Source of the DNA: Thalassotalea sp. PS06
GTDB taxonomy: Bacteria > Pseudomonadota > Gammaproteobacteria > Enterobacterales > Alteromonadaceae
NCBI RefSeq assembly: GCF_007197775.1
Contig: NZ_CP041638.1
Location: forward strand, 3,596,001-3,660,000
DNA: 64,000 nt
Reading direction: 5' to 3'
This document shows, in pieces, positions 38,691 through 49,794 of this stretch (the first letter of the stretch is position 1; every line of letters begins with the position of its first letter). A program made the position numbers and the translations under genes. The notes beneath the pieces are model-generated. The model had not been told where the DNA came from and searched no databases. It was given only the letters and a program-made list of their open reading frames with translations.

Positions 38691-39710
38691 GTGAACAAAA
38701 ATAATAAAAGGTGTTGGTGCCTTCTGATCCCGCTGATGCTTTTATCTGATGCTGTTTATGCTCAAAACGAGCCATCAGATATTGAAATGGAAATCATTGA
38801 AATCACCGCCATTGAACAACAAAAAGAGCGCGAAAGTACCAGCGAAGACGAGGATTGGCTAGGAGGGTTTCATGGCGCGGTGAGCGATACCTTTTTCAAT
38901 ACAGCTTTGTGGTTCGATAGTTTTTTCGCTAATGATAACGAAGAACAGACTAATCCCCAATCCCTGGCCCGCATTCGTTTGGGTTGGGAACCGAGAGCTG
39001 CCGACTGGGGAGAGTTTACCCAGCGTTTTCGCGTGCGATTACGACTGCCGCACTTTGAAAACAAAGTGGATCTGATCTTTTCTGAAGATGATGGCCAAAC
39101 TACGGGCATTGAAGACTACAAAAACGAGATCCCTATTACCCGGGATCTGGAAGATGACAGATTTACTGCGGCATTAAGAGTCATCAACAAGGAAAGCGAC
39201 AGCAGTTTTGTCGATACCCGAATTGGTATTTCCGGTGGCGACTTATTTACCCGGGCACGGTTGAAGCTGCAAACTGACTATACCAAAGTCCATGCCTTTA
39301 AGATGGAACCCTCGATTCACTATTTCCTTGGCGATGGTTTCGGCTCTCGCCTGTATCTGCAATACGCCTACACACCAGAATTCGATAGACAACTGCAAAT
39401 CAATTATTCAATTAGTGGTTCCGAGTCATATAAAGGTGCGCGCTGGCGCCACGGTGCATACTACTTCAAACAACTGGATCATCGCAGTGCCACCGTAGCC
39501 AGCTTAACTGTCGAAGGGGAGCGTAATGGTGAGCGTGGTTTTATTATTGAAGAATATCGATTGGGTTATCGTTATCGGGTAAACGCGATTCGCGATTGGC
39601 TTTTTTTCGAAATAGAACCGTTTTTATTGTGGGAAGAGGTACGCAATTATGACACCACGCCGGGTCTTGCTTTGCGGGTAGAAGGCTACTTTACTAAGCA
39701 AGGCAAGTAG
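38691..39710 (+). CDS. Outer-membrane beta-barrel protein of unknown function
   Basis: A 339-residue exported protein starting at GTG 38691, with a signal peptide ending AYA-QN. The mature part begins with an acidic segment containing MEIIEITAIEQQ, which resembles a TonB box, but no plug domain follows. The remainder (about 85-339) has alternating amphipathic strands (RLGWEPRA, RFRVRLRLPHF, LYLQYAYTPEF, LALRVEGYF), consistent with a barrel of roughly 12-14 strands. No family is recognised. It converges with ubiB, with 11 bp between the stops. Confidence 0.75.
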   Translation: MNKNNKRCWCLLIPLMLLSDAVYAQNEPSDIEMEIIEITAIEQQKERESTSEDEDWLGGFHGAVSDTFFNTALWFDSFFANDNEEQTNPQSLARIRLGWEPRAADWGEFTQRFRVRLRLPHFENKVDLIFSEDDGQTTGIEDYKNEIPITRDLEDDRFTAALRVINKESDSSFVDTRIGISGGDLFTRARLKLQTDYTKVHAFKMEPSIHYFLGDGFGSRLYLQYAYTPEFDRQLQINYSISGSESYKGARWRHGAYYFKQLDHRSATVASLTVEGERNGERGFIIEEYRLGYRYRVNAIRDWLFFEIEPFLLWEEVRNYDTTPGLALRVEGYFTKQGK

Positions 39711-39721
39711 CTTTAAAGATA

Positions 39722-41350
39722 CTAATCTCGCAAAGATCGCAGCATCAGGATCACAGCAATGACGCCACCAAAAGCCGCTAATTGAAAGAATTCCTGAGTT
39801 GCCACCACACTTGATGCGATTAATAATCCCACCGAAACCACCGTAAGTTGCAGTCGTTTGCTTTGCTGATGTTGCTGATGCATCTGTTTTACCAGGGTCA
39901 GCTGGTTAATCTTACTTTGCTGACTGGTTTTCAGATAGTCATAAACTAAATCTGGAATTTCTGGCAATTTCTCGCCCCAAAATGGCAGGTTTTCTTTCAC
40001 CTGGTTAAACAGGGCTTTCGGCCCCATTTGTTCTCTTACCCAAGACTCAAGGTAAGGCTTTGCGGTTTTCCATAAATCGAGTTCCGGATAAAGTTGGCGA
40101 CCTAAGCCTTCGATATACAATAATGTCTTTTGCAACAATACCAACTGCGGCTGTACTTCCATGTCGAAGCGGCGAGCCGTATTAAACAGGTTGATTAATA
40201 CCTGGCCGAAAGAGATTTCCGCCAGCGGCTTTTCAAAGATTGGTTCACAAACCGTGCGAATCGCAAATTCAAACTCTTCGACATTGGTATCTGCGGGTAC
40301 CCAACCGGAATCAACGTGAAGTTGTGCGACCTGATGATAATCACGATTGAAAAAGGCGACGAAGTTTTCGGCTAAATAACGCTTATCTTCTTTGTTCAAG
40401 GTGCCGACGATGCCACAATCAATGGCTATCCAGGTAGGATCATCCGGATTAGTAACATCAACAAAAACATTACCCGGATGCATATCCGCATGGAAAAAGC
40501 TGTCACGAAATACCTGAGTGAAAAATACTTCAACGCCACGTTCAGCCAACAACTTCATGTTAACATTAGCCGCTTTTAACTTTTCAACTTCACCAACACC
40601 AATGCCGTAAATACGCTCCAGGACCATGACTTCTTTGGTGCAATAGTCACTATAAACTTCCGGCACATACAGCACTTTGTCTGCACTGAAGTTACGCTTA
40701 AGCTGAATCGAATTTGCCGCTTCACGCAGTAAATCCAATTCATCGATAATGGTTTTACGGTACTCATTAACCACTTCTACCGGACGCAGGCGTTTGCCTT
40801 CGTGATAATACTGGCTCACCAGTTTGGCAAAGCCCTGCATTACTTCAATGTCCGCTAAAATCACCGGCTCGATACCCGGTCGAATGACCTTAATCACCAC
40901 TTCCATCGGTTCATTGTCTTCAGGACGTTGCATTTTCGCGGCATGAACCTGAGCAATGGATGCAGAAGCCAGAGGTTGTTGATCAAAATCCAGAAACACT
41001 TCGGAGAATTTCTCTTCGCCAATGGCTTCAATGATACGTTGCTTTGCCAAAGCGCCATCAAAGGCGACAACATCATCCTGTAATCTCGCCAGTTCATTGG
41101 CAAACGCTGGGGATAATAAATCGCGACGGGTCGATAACATCTGTCCGAATTTGATATAGACCGGACCAAGGGATTCAATCGCCAGACGAAAGCGCTGTTC
41201 CAGGGATTTGTCTTTGTGCTGATTGCGCAACCAGAAAAAACTCATCCGCAACAACTTACCGTACCAGGGGATCTTATCCTTAGGTAACAGTTCATCTAAA
41301 CCATACTGCAAAAAGGTTTTAATGATTTGATAGAGTCGTTGGCTACGCAC
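39722..41350 (-). CDS. ubiB: Ubiquinone biosynthesis atypical kinase/ATPase UbiB
   Basis: A 542-residue ABC1/COQ8-type protein. The KxGQ motif is in [15 protein letters not shown] (about 50-65). The Ala-rich loop region is [11 protein letters not shown], the kinase-like core has [11 protein letters not shown] and [10 protein letters not shown], and two C-terminal membrane helices anchor it. It supports assembly or lipid extraction for ubiquinone synthesis. The start is GTG, one base after the ubiJ stop, so it is coupled in a ubiE-ubiJ-ubiB operon. Confidence 0.96.
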   Translation of the reverse strand: MRSQRLYQIIKTFLQYGLDELLPKDKIPWYGKLLRMSFFWLRNQHKDKSLEQRFRLAIESLGPVYIKFGQMLSTRRDLLSPAFANELARLQDDVVAFDGALAKQRIIEAIGEEKFSEVFLDFDQQPLASASIAQVHAAKMQRPEDNEPMEVVIKVIRPGIEPVILADIEVMQGFAKLVSQYYHEGKRLRPVEVVNEYRKTIIDELDLLREAANSIQLKRNFSADKVLYVPEVYSDYCTKEVMVLERIYGIGVGEVEKLKAANVNMKLLAERGVEVFFTQVFRDSFFHADMHPGNVFVDVTNPDDPTWIAIDCGIVGTLNKEDKRYLAENFVAFFNRDYHQVAQLHVDSGWVPADTNVEEFEFAIRTVCEPIFEKPLAEISFGQVLINLFNTARRFDMEVQPQLVLLQKTLLYIEGLGRQLYPELDLWKTAKPYLESWVREQMGPKALFNQVKENLPFWGEKLPEIPDLVYDYLKTSQQSKINQLTLVKQMHQQHQQSKRLQLTVVSVGLLIASSVVATQEFFQLAAFGGVIAVILMLRSLRD

Positions 41351-41351
41351 G

Positions 41352-41981
41352 TTAATCCTTGCTGTTGAAAATTGTTGTTAATGTCTTTATACGTTGCTCA
41401 AGTGCCTGGGTATCACTGGCAAGCTGATTCACCTTGTGATTAAAATCAGCAACAACAGCCGCATTGGCCACCACGGGTTGCTCATACAGCAAATACTCAC
41501 TGGCATCCTGCTCAATCTGCTGCTTGGCGAAGCTGGCCTTGCGCTTAACACTGCGCATCAAACGGGTGAAATAATGGGTTGGAACATCGCCAAGATGCCT
41601 GGCTAACTGCTGTTGCCAGTCGATATCCAGAGATTGCCCTAACTGCGCAAATCGCTGCGCCTGCTGAATATCGCCTTCAATTTCTATTTCACCCTGCTTA
41701 ATCAAATCCGGCAGCAATTGCGGCTTGGTTAATTTCGGCAAAGTAGAAAGGTCCGTCGCCAGATAGCAGCTGTGATCGATACGCGCCGCCATCACCGTTA
41801 CTTGCCCCTGGCTCACCAAAAATGCCAGCTCAAAGGGTAATTCCTGTAACTGCAGGGTTAAAGCCTGCTGTTCCATTTGTTGTAATGCCTGAGCCTGCTT
41901 AGGATCGAGGGACAAGGTGGAATTAATAACCTGTTCTAAGGTTGAACAGAGTAATTGCGGCATCAGGCCAGCGAACACCAT
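41352..41981 (-). CDS. ubiJ: Ubiquinone biosynthesis accessory factor UbiJ
   Basis: About 209 residues with an N-terminal SCP2-like lipid-binding domain (about 5-110; [24 protein letters not shown] and [19 protein letters not shown]). A C-terminal coiled-coil helix (about 165-205) follows. UbiJ binds ubiquinone precursors and scaffolds the soluble Ubi complex with UbiK. ATG 41981 lies one base after the ubiE stop; ATG 41963 is an alternative. Gene order ubiE-ubiJ-ubiB is standard. Confidence 0.92.
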   Translation of the reverse strand: MVFAGLMPQLLCSTLEQVINSTLSLDPKQAQALQQMEQQALTLQLQELPFELAFLVSQGQVTVMAARIDHSCYLATDLSTLPKLTKPQLLPDLIKQGEIEIEGDIQQAQRFAQLGQSLDIDWQQQLARHLGDVPTHYFTRLMRSVKRKASFAKQQIEQDASEYLLYEQPVVANAAVVADFNHKVNQLASDTQALEQRIKTLTTIFNSKD

Positions 41982-41982
41982 A

Positions 41983-42738
41983 TTAAAATTTAAATCCTTT
42001 GTGCAGCGCGACAATACCACCGGTCAGGTTGTGATAACTGGTTTGATCGAAACCGGCATTTTCCATCATCGCTTTTAAGGTTTCCTGATCCGGGTGCATA
42101 CGAATTGACTCCGCCAGGTATTCATAGCTGTCGCCATCTTTAGCAACGATATCGCCCATTTTCGGCAAGATATTGAATGAATAGAAATCATAGACCTTAT
42201 TCAACAATTCGTGTTCAGGTTTGGAAAATTCCAGCACCAACAAACGGCCACCTGGCTTTAATACCCGATAAATCGAACGTAATGCTTCGTCTTTGTCCGT
42301 AACATTGCGAAGACCAAATGCAATGGTAACCACATCGAACGTATTATCTTCAAAAGGCAGGGCCTGGGCATTCGCCTGGACGTAATCGACATTGCCAACC
42401 ACGCCCAGGTCACGAAGCTTGTCGCGGCCAACGTTTAACATTGAGCTGTTGATATCGGCGAGAACCACCTGCCCATCTTTGCCAACGATTTTTGAAAACT
42501 TAGCGGTTAAATCACCAGTACCACCGGCAAGATCAAGAATTTTGTTACCCGGACGAGCACCACTGGCATCGATAGTGAAACGCTTCCACAGGCGGTGAAT
42601 ACCGAACGACATTAAATCATTCATGATGTCGTATTGCTGGGCAACGGAATGAAAAACACCCGCAACAAGCTGTTCTTTCTCTTCGGTTTTAACCTGTTTA
42701 TAGCCAAAATCCGTGGTGGAATTTTTGTCGATAGTCAT
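41983..42738 (-). CDS. ubiE: Ubiquinone/menaquinone C-methyltransferase UbiE
   Basis: A 251-residue SAM-dependent methyltransferase. It has the start [34 protein letters not shown], motif [24 protein letters not shown] and [12 protein letters not shown], all specific to UbiE. It methylates demethylmenaquinol and 2-polyprenyl-6-methoxybenzoquinol. ATG 42738 is preferred to the TTG at 42741. It is first in the ubiEJB operon. Confidence 0.97.
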   Translation of the reverse strand: MTIDKNSTTDFGYKQVKTEEKEQLVAGVFHSVAQQYDIMNDLMSFGIHRLWKRFTIDASGARPGNKILDLAGGTGDLTAKFSKIVGKDGQVVLADINSSMLNVGRDKLRDLGVVGNVDYVQANAQALPFEDNTFDVVTIAFGLRNVTDKDEALRSIYRVLKPGGRLLVLEFSKPEHELLNKVYDFYSFNILPKMGDIVAKDGDSYEYLAESIRMHPDQETLKAMMENAGFDQTSYHNLTGGIVALHKGFKF

Positions 42739-42829
42739 CAATCTATTTCCGAATAAGTAATTATATGTAGTTTACTGCAAAGGCTGCGGCAGGAGCAAAC
42801 CCGTAAGCCGATAAAACCAATAAGAATGG

Positions 42830-44947
42830 TTAAGCGTTCGAGTATTTTTCTTTGTTACCAAGCCAGCGTTGGATTAATGCCTGGGCAACGTCAGGGTTTT
42901 GCTGCCATAACTGACTGGCGGTAGGCAGGATATCGGGAATAAGGTCACCATCACGAACCAGATCGGCAATTTTTAGCTCGGCTAAACCGGTTTGGCGGGT
43001 ACCAAGCAATTCCCCCGGTCCACGGATCTCCAGATCGCGCTGAGCAATTAAAAAGCCATCATTGGACTCACGTAATACCGATAATCGCTTGGTCGCGGTT
43101 TTCGATAACGGGCTTTTATACATCAATACACAATGAGAGGCGACGCCGCCTCGGCCAACCCGGCCACGTAGCTGATGCAATTGCGCAAGACCCAGACGCT
43201 CAGGGTTTTCAATGATCATTAAACTGGCGTTAGGAACATCAACACCAACTTCAATAACCGTAGTAGCGACCAAAAGATGAATATCGCCAGCTTTAAACGC
43301 GTCCATAATCTCTTGCTTTTCGGTCGCTTTCATGCGGCCATGGACCAGGCCAACTTTTAAACCCGGTAACTGTTGCTGCAGGTATTCGGCCGTATCTTCT
43401 GCGGCCTGACACTCCAGCACCTCTGATTCTTCAATCAAAGTACATACCCAATAGGCCTGACGATTTTGTTCGGTGCAGGATAAACGTACCCTCTCGATAA
43501 CTTCATCGCGGCGAACATCGGCAATGGCGACGGTTTTAATCGGGGTTCTACCAGGCGGTAATTCGTCGATTACGGAAGTGTCGAGATCCGCATAAGCGGT
43601 CATGGCGAGTGTTCTTGGGATTGGGGTTGCGGTCATTATCAACTGATGTGGGTAGCAATCATCAATTTTGCCTTTCTCTCTTAGTTCAAGGCGCTGATGC
43701 ACACCAAATCTGTGCTGCTCATCGATAATGATCAGTGACATTTTCGCGAACTGTACCTGTTCCTGAAACAGGGCATGGGTACCCACCACCATTTGCATGC
43801 TACCATCGGCAATCGCCTGCAATGCATGTTGTTTGACTTTCGCCTTACTCTTGGAAGCAAGCCAACCGACATTAATACCCAGCGGCGAAAACCAGTTCGC
43901 AAAGTTTATCGCATGTTGTTCAGCAAGGATTTCCGTAGGTGCCATCAACGCGACCTGATAGCCCTGACCAATGGCGGTAAGCGCCGCTAGGGCGGCAACA
44001 AGGGTTTTTCCAGAGCCTACATCACCTTGTACCAAGCGCATCATCGGCACACTCTTGCCTAAATCTTCCCTTAATTCATTTACTACCCGCTGCTGCGCAT
44101 TGGTTGGTGAGAAAGGCAGGGAATCGAGAAATTGTTTTTCAAGGCTGGTATCGATATGCAAAGGGATTGCTGCATGCTTGTCACTGGACTGTCTGAGTTT
44201 CAGCATACTCAGGTTATGGGCAAGTAACTCTTCTTTGATCAGACGTAACTGCGCCGGGTGTCGCCCTTCTTCAATAGCGGTAATCGCCACATCAGCAGGT
44301 GGACGATGAATAATTTGAATCGCTTGTGCTAAAGATATGGACTCACTGAAAGTGCCGGCAGGCAAAAGGTCTTCGACACTGCCGCGCTTTAAGCGCTCTA
44401 AGGCCTGATCGCAGATGTTTCTGAGACTCACCTGACGCAAACCATCTGTGGTTGGATAAACCGGGGTCAGGTTTTCTTCAACCGCAATATGGGGCTCATC
44501 CTGATCGAGTTTTTTGTACTCTGGATGAATAATTTCAAAGCCCCGGGCGCCACGATGAATTTCCCCAAAGCAACGCAGGCTAGTGCCAACACTTAAGTTA
44601 TTTTTCTGGGCTGCACTGAAATGGAAGAATCGTAAGGTGATCTCCCCAGTGCCATCATTAACCCGGCACAACAGCATACGTTTGCGGCCAAAGCTGATTT
44701 GACAATCAACCACTTCACCGACAATTGAGGTATGTAGTCCGGGAAGAAGATCGCGAATGGCGTAAACCCGGGTTCTGTCTTCATAGCGAAGGGGAAGGTG
44801 AAATAAAACGTCCTGAAGGGTATACAGACCAAGTTTTTCGAGTTTGGTAGCAACACCAGGACCAACACCTTTTAATACCGTAACCGGCGTTTGAGCAAGT
44901 TTTGTCAGACCTTCCTGTACCTGTACCTGTCCCTGGCGCTTACTCAT
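42830..44947 (-). CDS. recG: ATP-dependent DNA helicase RecG
   Basis: A 705-residue branched-DNA translocase. It has an N-terminal wedge domain (OB fold, about 60-170), Walker A GDVGSGKT (about 308-315), MTATPIPRTLAM, a DEQH box (IIIDEQHRFGV) and the GRVGRGG motif in the second helicase domain. It rewinds and regresses stalled forks and R-loops. It is the last gene of the gmk-rpoZ-spoT-ridA-trmH-recG order, close to that of E. coli, 69 bp after trmH. Confidence 0.97.
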   Translation of the reverse strand: MSKRQGQVQVQEGLTKLAQTPVTVLKGVGPGVATKLEKLGLYTLQDVLFHLPLRYEDRTRVYAIRDLLPGLHTSIVGEVVDCQISFGRKRMLLCRVNDGTGEITLRFFHFSAAQKNNLSVGTSLRCFGEIHRGARGFEIIHPEYKKLDQDEPHIAVEENLTPVYPTTDGLRQVSLRNICDQALERLKRGSVEDLLPAGTFSESISLAQAIQIIHRPPADVAITAIEEGRHPAQLRLIKEELLAHNLSMLKLRQSSDKHAAIPLHIDTSLEKQFLDSLPFSPTNAQQRVVNELREDLGKSVPMMRLVQGDVGSGKTLVAALAALTAIGQGYQVALMAPTEILAEQHAINFANWFSPLGINVGWLASKSKAKVKQHALQAIADGSMQMVVGTHALFQEQVQFAKMSLIIIDEQHRFGVHQRLELREKGKIDDCYPHQLIMTATPIPRTLAMTAYADLDTSVIDELPPGRTPIKTVAIADVRRDEVIERVRLSCTEQNRQAYWVCTLIEESEVLECQAAEDTAEYLQQQLPGLKVGLVHGRMKATEKQEIMDAFKAGDIHLLVATTVIEVGVDVPNASLMIIENPERLGLAQLHQLRGRVGRGGVASHCVLMYKSPLSKTATKRLSVLRESNDGFLIAQRDLEIRGPGELLGTRQTGLAELKIADLVRDGDLIPDILPTASQLWQQNPDVAQALIQRWLGNKEKYSNA

Positions 44948-45016
44948 TGCTAACTCTTTATTAACTCTTCAATCATTCTGTAATAATTCAGTCGCTACAC
45001 GTGGTCATTCATTAAA

Positions 45017-45727
45017 TCAGGAATCTAAATCTTCCCAGGCTTCCTGATTCATCTGCATTTTTTTCCACCAGTCATCGCTGGCAACAATATGACCTTCTTC
45101 ATCGATTTGCGGATACGGCAAACCTTTACGCTGGCAGGCTTTAGCAAATATTGGATGACCACCTTCAAACAACACCCGGTTGCGTTCCTGTTCGGAGATT
45201 TCACTTGGTGTGTCATACATGCCTGCCAACTGACGCTGACGCTGCGCTTCATACAAGGTAACCGCACAGGCAACGGAAACGTTCAGTGATTGCACCATGC
45301 CAACCATAGGAATGATGATATCCTGATCCGCTAACGCTAATGCTTCTTCACTGGCACCAAATTTTTCCTGACCGAGAATGATAGCAGTCGGCTTGGTATA
45401 GTCGATTTCACGATAATCTACAGAGGTTTCTGAAAGATTCGTTACCAATACCTGCATGCCCTGATTCTTCAGACCCATGATTGCATCTTTGGTACTGTCA
45501 TAATGATGCACGTTAACCCAGTTCTGGGAGCCAACGGCACTGCCACCACCAACACGCATACGCTCATTTTTCCAGACCGCGTGAACGTCATGAATACCAA
45601 TGGCATCACAGGTACGAACCACGGCGGCGAGGTTATGAGGCTTATGAACCCCTTCCATACAAACGGTTAAATCCACTTGACGTTTGTTAAGCATGTCAAG
45701 AATGCGCTGATGTCTTTGCGGGGTCAT
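45017..45727 (-). CDS. trmH: tRNA (guanosine-18-2'-O)-methyltransferase TrmH
   Basis: A 236-residue SPOUT methyltransferase with motif 1 NLAAVVRTCDAIG, motif 2 ILGQEKFGAS and motif 3 IPMVGMVQSLNVSVACAVTLYEA. It methylates the ribose of G18 in the tRNA D-loop. C-terminal residues about 180-236 form the TrmH extension. It sits between ridA and recG as in related genomes. Confidence 0.95.
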   Translation of the reverse strand: MTPQRHQRILDMLNKRQVDLTVCMEGVHKPHNLAAVVRTCDAIGIHDVHAVWKNERMRVGGGSAVGSQNWVNVHHYDSTKDAIMGLKNQGMQVLVTNLSETSVDYREIDYTKPTAIILGQEKFGASEEALALADQDIIIPMVGMVQSLNVSVACAVTLYEAQRQRQLAGMYDTPSEISEQERNRVLFEGGHPIFAKACQRKGLPYPQIDEEGHIVASDDWWKKMQMNQEAWEDLDS

Positions 45728-45741
45728 ATTTTCAATCTTTA

Positions 45742-46131
45742 CTAATTTACGCTTGGCACTTTCATAATGCCATCGATTTCAATGGCTACACCTTTTGGCA
45801 GCTCATTGACACCAATAGCCGCGCGTGCCGGATAAGGTTGTTTAAAATAACGGGCCATGATTTCGTTAACCGTGGCAAAGTTACTTAAATCGGTTAAGAA
45901 AATGTTCACTTTCACCATATCGTTGATCTCACCACCAGCGGCTTCACACACTGCACTCAGGTTTTTAAATACCTGTTCAGTCTGCTCGGCAAAGTCATCG
46001 GAAATGACTTCCATGGTTGCTGGAACCAGTGGAATTTGGCCGGATAAATATACCGTATTACCTACTTTCACGGCTTGTGAATAAGTACCGATTGCACTTG
46101 GTGCGTCATCTGTCGATATGATGGTTTTCAT
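45742..46131 (-). CDS. ridA: Reactive intermediate/imine deaminase RidA
   Basis: A 129-residue YjgF/YER057c/UK114 protein. It contains [21 protein letters not shown], the catalytic Arg in [10 protein letters not shown] and EIDGIMK at the C-terminus. It hydrolyses 2-aminoacrylate and related imines to protect PLP enzymes. ATG 46131 has AGGAAAC about 6 nt upstream; the frame remains open to 46254 without family similarity. It lies between spoT and trmH, an insertion relative to E. coli order that is common in Alteromonadales. Confidence 0.95.
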   Translation of the reverse strand: MKTIISTDDAPSAIGTYSQAVKVGNTVYLSGQIPLVPATMEVISDDFAEQTEQVFKNLSAVCEAAGGEINDMVKVNIFLTDLSNFATVNEIMARYFKQPYPARAAIGVNELPKGVAIEIDGIMKVPSVN

Positions 46132-46156
46132 GATGTTTCCTAGGTTCTTGTCTTTG

Positions 46157-48274
46157 TTATTTTCTTGGACGGATGACTTTTTGCACATCCGGCATAATCT
46201 TGATTCTACGAATAATATTGGCGATATGTACGCGATTACGACAGGTAAGCTCAATCGAAATCAAATACAGATTCGAGTCTTTTTCTTCGGTATTCAGGGT
46301 GCGAATATTGGATTCACACTGAGAGATAACCGAGGTCAGTTTTGCCAAAACCCCCTGATGGTTAATGATTTCAACCCGCAATAGGGCGATAAACTCATTA
46401 TCGACATCCGGATCCCATTTCACCGGGAAGAATTTACCTAATTCTTTTTCTCGACCACTGATATTACGACAGCCATGCTGATGCACCATCAGACCTTTAC
46501 CGGAAGAAATATAGGCAACGATGTCATCGCCAGGAATTGGGTGACAACATTTACCATAGGTAACCAGCATGCCTTCAGAACCTTTGATAGGCATCTTAGC
46601 TTTACCGTAAACCGGTTCGTCATTGTCTGAGGTGAAATCGCCAGTTAGACGACGGGCAATACCAATACTCAATGCATTACCTAAACCAATATTGATCAGT
46701 AATTCTTCCATCGAGTGATAACCGGTATCGTTAACTACCTGTTCAATCTTCTCTTGGGGAATATCATCAAGATCGGTTTGTCCTAAGGCGTGGGTAAGCA
46801 AACGTTTACCTAATGCCAGTGATTGGTTCTTCTCCTGCGAGCGCAGATAATGACGAATTTGCAAACGGGCTTTGGCGGTAACCACAAAGTTTAGCCAGGT
46901 GGCATTCGGATGCGCACCGCTGGCGGTGATAATTTCAATGGTTTGTCCGGACAACAATGGCTGTCTCAACGGATACGGTTTGCGCTCGACCTTAGCGCCA
47001 ACACAGCTATTACCCACATCGCTGTGCACCGCATAGGCGAAATCAACCGCAGTTGCGCCCATCGGTAATTCGATAATTTTACCTTCCGGGGTAAATACAT
47101 AGATTTCTTCCGGGAATAAATCGGTTTTTACGTTTTCGATAAATTCGAACGAGCTACCAGCGCTTTGCTGAAGCTCCATCAGGCTTTGCATCCACTTACG
47201 GGCACGAACCTGAGCGGTGGTACCACTATCGTCGTCGCCATCTTGTTTGTATAGCCAGTGGGCGGCAACACCACGGTCCGCCATCTGATCCATATCCGTG
47301 GTACGAATTTGAATCTCGACCGGAATACCGTGAGGCCCAATTAGCGAGGTGTGTAATGATTGATAACCATTACTTTTCGGGATAGCGATGTAATCCTTGA
47401 AGCGGGTTTCAATCGGTTTGAATAGGTTATGAACGGCGCCAAGGGCGCGATAGCAGGTATCAATTTTGTTATCGACAATGATCCGAAACGCATAGATGTC
47501 CATGACTTCATTGAACATCAGCTCTTTATTAAGCATCTTGCGATAAATGGAATACAAGTGCTTTTCACGGCCAATAACCTGAGCTTCAATTCCAGATTCT
47601 TCCAGACGTGATTCAATTTCACTCTGAATATTGGCGATAATCTCTTTACGATTACCACGGGCTTGTTTTACCGCTTGTTTCAGCGCACGTGAGCGCATCG
47701 GATACAGGGCTTCGAAACCCAGTACTTCCAGTTCGTTCTTAATGCCATGAATACCAAGACGGTTAGCAATCGGTGCGTAGATTTCCAGGGTTTCGCGGGC
47801 AATACGACGGCGTTTTTCCGGACGTAAAGAGCCAAGAGTGCGCATATTATGAGTACGATCAGCGAGCTTTATCAGGATAACGCGAATGTCCTGAACCATC
47901 GCCAGGATCATTTTTCGGAAGTTTTCCGCTTGCGCTTCCTGCTTTGAGCTAAAGCTTAATTTATCGAGCTTACTAACGCCTTCTACCAATTCGGCAACGG
48001 TAGAACCAAATAACTCGGCCAACTCATCTTTGGTAACTTCGGTATCTTCGATTACATCGTGGAGCAGGGCAGCCATCAGGGTTTCGTGATCGAGATGCAT
48101 TTCCGCAAGATTACGAGCTACCGCCACAGGGTGGGTAATATAGGGATCTCCGCTTGAGCGCATTTGGCCATCGTGAGCCTCATGGGCTACGACATAGGCA
48201 CGCTTAAGCATTTCAACATGCTCAGCGGACAAATAGCTCTCGGCTTGTTTTTTTAATGGTTCAAATAAGTACAC
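46157..48274 (-). CDS. spoT: Bifunctional (p)ppGpp synthetase/hydrolase SpoT
   Basis: A 705-residue stringent-response enzyme: HD hydrolase domain (about 20-180, HDVIED at 72-77), synthetase domain (about 225-350, [30 protein letters not shown]), TGS domain (about 385-450, [14 protein letters not shown]), helical/ZFD region and ACT domain (about 630-705). The hydrolase active-site residues are intact. The start is GTG with GGGAG about 9 nt upstream, giving MYLFE as in E. coli. It lies 113 bp after rpoZ. Confidence 0.98.
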   Translation of the reverse strand: MYLFEPLKKQAESYLSAEHVEMLKRAYVVAHEAHDGQMRSSGDPYITHPVAVARNLAEMHLDHETLMAALLHDVIEDTEVTKDELAELFGSTVAELVEGVSKLDKLSFSSKQEAQAENFRKMILAMVQDIRVILIKLADRTHNMRTLGSLRPEKRRRIARETLEIYAPIANRLGIHGIKNELEVLGFEALYPMRSRALKQAVKQARGNRKEIIANIQSEIESRLEESGIEAQVIGREKHLYSIYRKMLNKELMFNEVMDIYAFRIIVDNKIDTCYRALGAVHNLFKPIETRFKDYIAIPKSNGYQSLHTSLIGPHGIPVEIQIRTTDMDQMADRGVAAHWLYKQDGDDDSGTTAQVRARKWMQSLMELQQSAGSSFEFIENVKTDLFPEEIYVFTPEGKIIELPMGATAVDFAYAVHSDVGNSCVGAKVERKPYPLRQPLLSGQTIEIITASGAHPNATWLNFVVTAKARLQIRHYLRSQEKNQSLALGKRLLTHALGQTDLDDIPQEKIEQVVNDTGYHSMEELLINIGLGNALSIGIARRLTGDFTSDNDEPVYGKAKMPIKGSEGMLVTYGKCCHPIPGDDIVAYISSGKGLMVHQHGCRNISGREKELGKFFPVKWDPDVDNEFIALLRVEIINHQGVLAKLTSVISQCESNIRTLNTEEKDSNLYLISIELTCRNRVHIANIIRRIKIMPDVQKVIRPRK

Positions 48275-48387
48275 CCATATCTCCCAGGGAATACAGTTGG
48301 ATGAAAATTAGAAGGGGCTGATCTAAGAATACGTGGAAAATATAAGAAAGCCAATGGTTAAGGGCTTAACCACTGGCTGAGGATCCG

Positions 48388-48663
48388 CTAAATCTGGTTG
48401 CCAACGATGGCAGCAACAGCTGCTAACTCTGCAGAGTCTTGTTGTACTTGTTCCTGGCGATCAGCATTGTCCATAATTTCGGTGTTGATCAATTCTGCTT
48501 CGATTTCACGAAGCGCCAGTACCGTTGGTTTATCATTTTCAATCTCAACCAGGGCATCTTTACCACCAGTTGCGATTTGACGAGCACGACGAGACGCGAT
48601 CAAAACCAAATCAAAACGATTACCAACTTTATCAACTGCATCTTCAACAGTAACGCGAGCCAT
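48388..48663 (-). CDS. rpoZ: RNA polymerase omega subunit
   Basis: A 91-residue omega subunit: [29 protein letters not shown] at the start, followed by [15 protein letters not shown]. It helps assembly of RNA polymerase and forms part of a ppGpp site. GGAG is 7 nt before ATG 48663. It precedes spoT as in E. coli but is separated from gmk by 376 bp holding a MITE-like element. Confidence 0.97.
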   Translation of the reverse strand: MARVTVEDAVDKVGNRFDLVLIASRRARQIATGGKDALVEIENDKPTVLALREIEAELINTEIMDNADRQEQVQQDSAELAAVAAIVGNQI

Positions 48664-49039
48664 TTATTTACTCCAAGTGCAAAGGGTTTTTATACAAGAT
48701 TGTGTAGTTTACTAAATGCTTAAAGTTTATGCTAGCTAAGAAAAGGATCTTTTTCGATCCTTATCGTGTTTAACTCCTATGCCAATCCCCTTAAATATGT
48801 GTTCAAGTCAGACTGTCAGCCGAGGGAATTCTACAAGGCGTCGATATTTAGGAATGGCCATTCCATTTCAAATAGCGAGTACGCAGTAGAATGGCCTCTC
48901 GGGCATTCCCGTATGGGCAAATATGAATAGACGCCCCACTCAAATGCCCCTATTCCTTATTAAAAATAATCAATTAATGAGTTATCAAATATCCCTGGCA
49001 AATATTTGCTGAGTGATCAGTATTTAATGTGGATTGGCA
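48664..49039. mobile_element. gmk-rpoZ gap with a MITE-like inverted-repeat element
   Basis: An element at 48779-49040 is bounded by perfect 10-bp inverted repeats, ATGCCAATCC and GGATTGGCAT, whose similarity continues inward as TTAAATA/TATTTAA. It is about 262 bp, has no coding capacity, and contains a second large imperfect hairpin (48838-48935, GGCGTC...GACGCC) and the palindrome GGAATGGCCATTCC (48851-48864). Its right end touches the gmk stop codon. The rpoZ promoter, if separate, must lie at 48664-48778. Confidence 0.55.
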
Positions 49040-49666
49040 TTAATCTTCTAGCAGCTTGTTAAACATTTGTTGATGTTTAATTGCCTGTTGTGAGCGCTTC
49101 AGGCGCTGGTTGTTCACAATCGTGGTTAAATCGGCAAGCGCCGTCTCAAAATCATCATTAACGACAATGTAGTCAAACTCTTCAAAGTGCGAGCATTCTG
49201 ATTTTGCCTGCGCCATACGCTCAGCAATCACTTCGTCGCTGTCCTGGCCACGAGATTGCAAACGACTTAATAACTCTTCTTTGCTTGGCGGCGAGATAAA
49301 GATGGTGGTTACCTGCGGGTGACGCAGGCGAACCTGTTGTGCGCCCTGCCAGTCGATATCAAGGAACACATCGATACCTTGTTGTAATTGCGCATCGATG
49401 GCCGCTTCTGAAGTACCGTAGTAGTTGCCGAACACTTCCGCCCACTCATAAAAAGCGTTGTCATCAATTAACGCTTTGAATTCGTCAACGCTGACAAAAT
49501 GGTAATGCTCACCATTATTTTCGCCTGGACGAGGATCGCGGGTTGTGTGGGAAACCGATACTTGCATGGCACGATCCGATTGCTGCGCCAGCAGAGCTTT
49601 AATAAGACTGGATTTACCCGCACCACTTGGGGCAGACAAAATAAACAAATTACCGGGGACCGACAC
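49040..49666 (-). CDS. gmk: Guanylate kinase
   Basis: A 208-residue enzyme converting GMP to GDP: Walker [25 protein letters not shown] and GEHYHFV in the GMP-binding region, then [12 protein letters not shown]. It starts at GTG 49666, 5 nt after GGAG. It is the upstream member of the gmk-rpoZ-spoT order. The end of the gene abuts the right inverted repeat of the MITE-like element at 48779-49040. Confidence 0.97.
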   Translation of the reverse strand: MSVPGNLFILSAPSGAGKSSLIKALLAQQSDRAMQVSVSHTTRDPRPGENNGEHYHFVSVDEFKALIDDNAFYEWAEVFGNYYGTSEAAIDAQLQQGIDVFLDIDWQGAQQVRLRHPQVTTIFISPPSKEELLSRLQSRGQDSDEVIAERMAQAKSECSHFEEFDYIVVNDDFETALADLTTIVNNQRLKRSQQAIKHQQMFNKLLED

Positions 49667-49763
49667 TGGAACTCCAAATTAGACTAGTTTCAAAAATGGC
49701 TATTCTAAACCAAAACTGGGGTTTTCTCTAAGAAACTTCCTCCGAAGACCTCGAAAAAATACT

Positions 49764-49794
49764 CCGTCATCCCGTGCTCCGACACGGGACCTCC
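49764..49794 (+). repeat. REP-like palindrome, left flank of the GIY-YIG gene
   Basis: CCGTCATCCCG opens a 31-nt unit with the stem TCCCGTG / CACGGGA and ending GGGACCTCC. It is the inverted partner of 50217-50247: 26 of 31 positions are identical, and the stem differences are compensatory (TG/CA here, GC/GC there). Confidence 0.85.
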
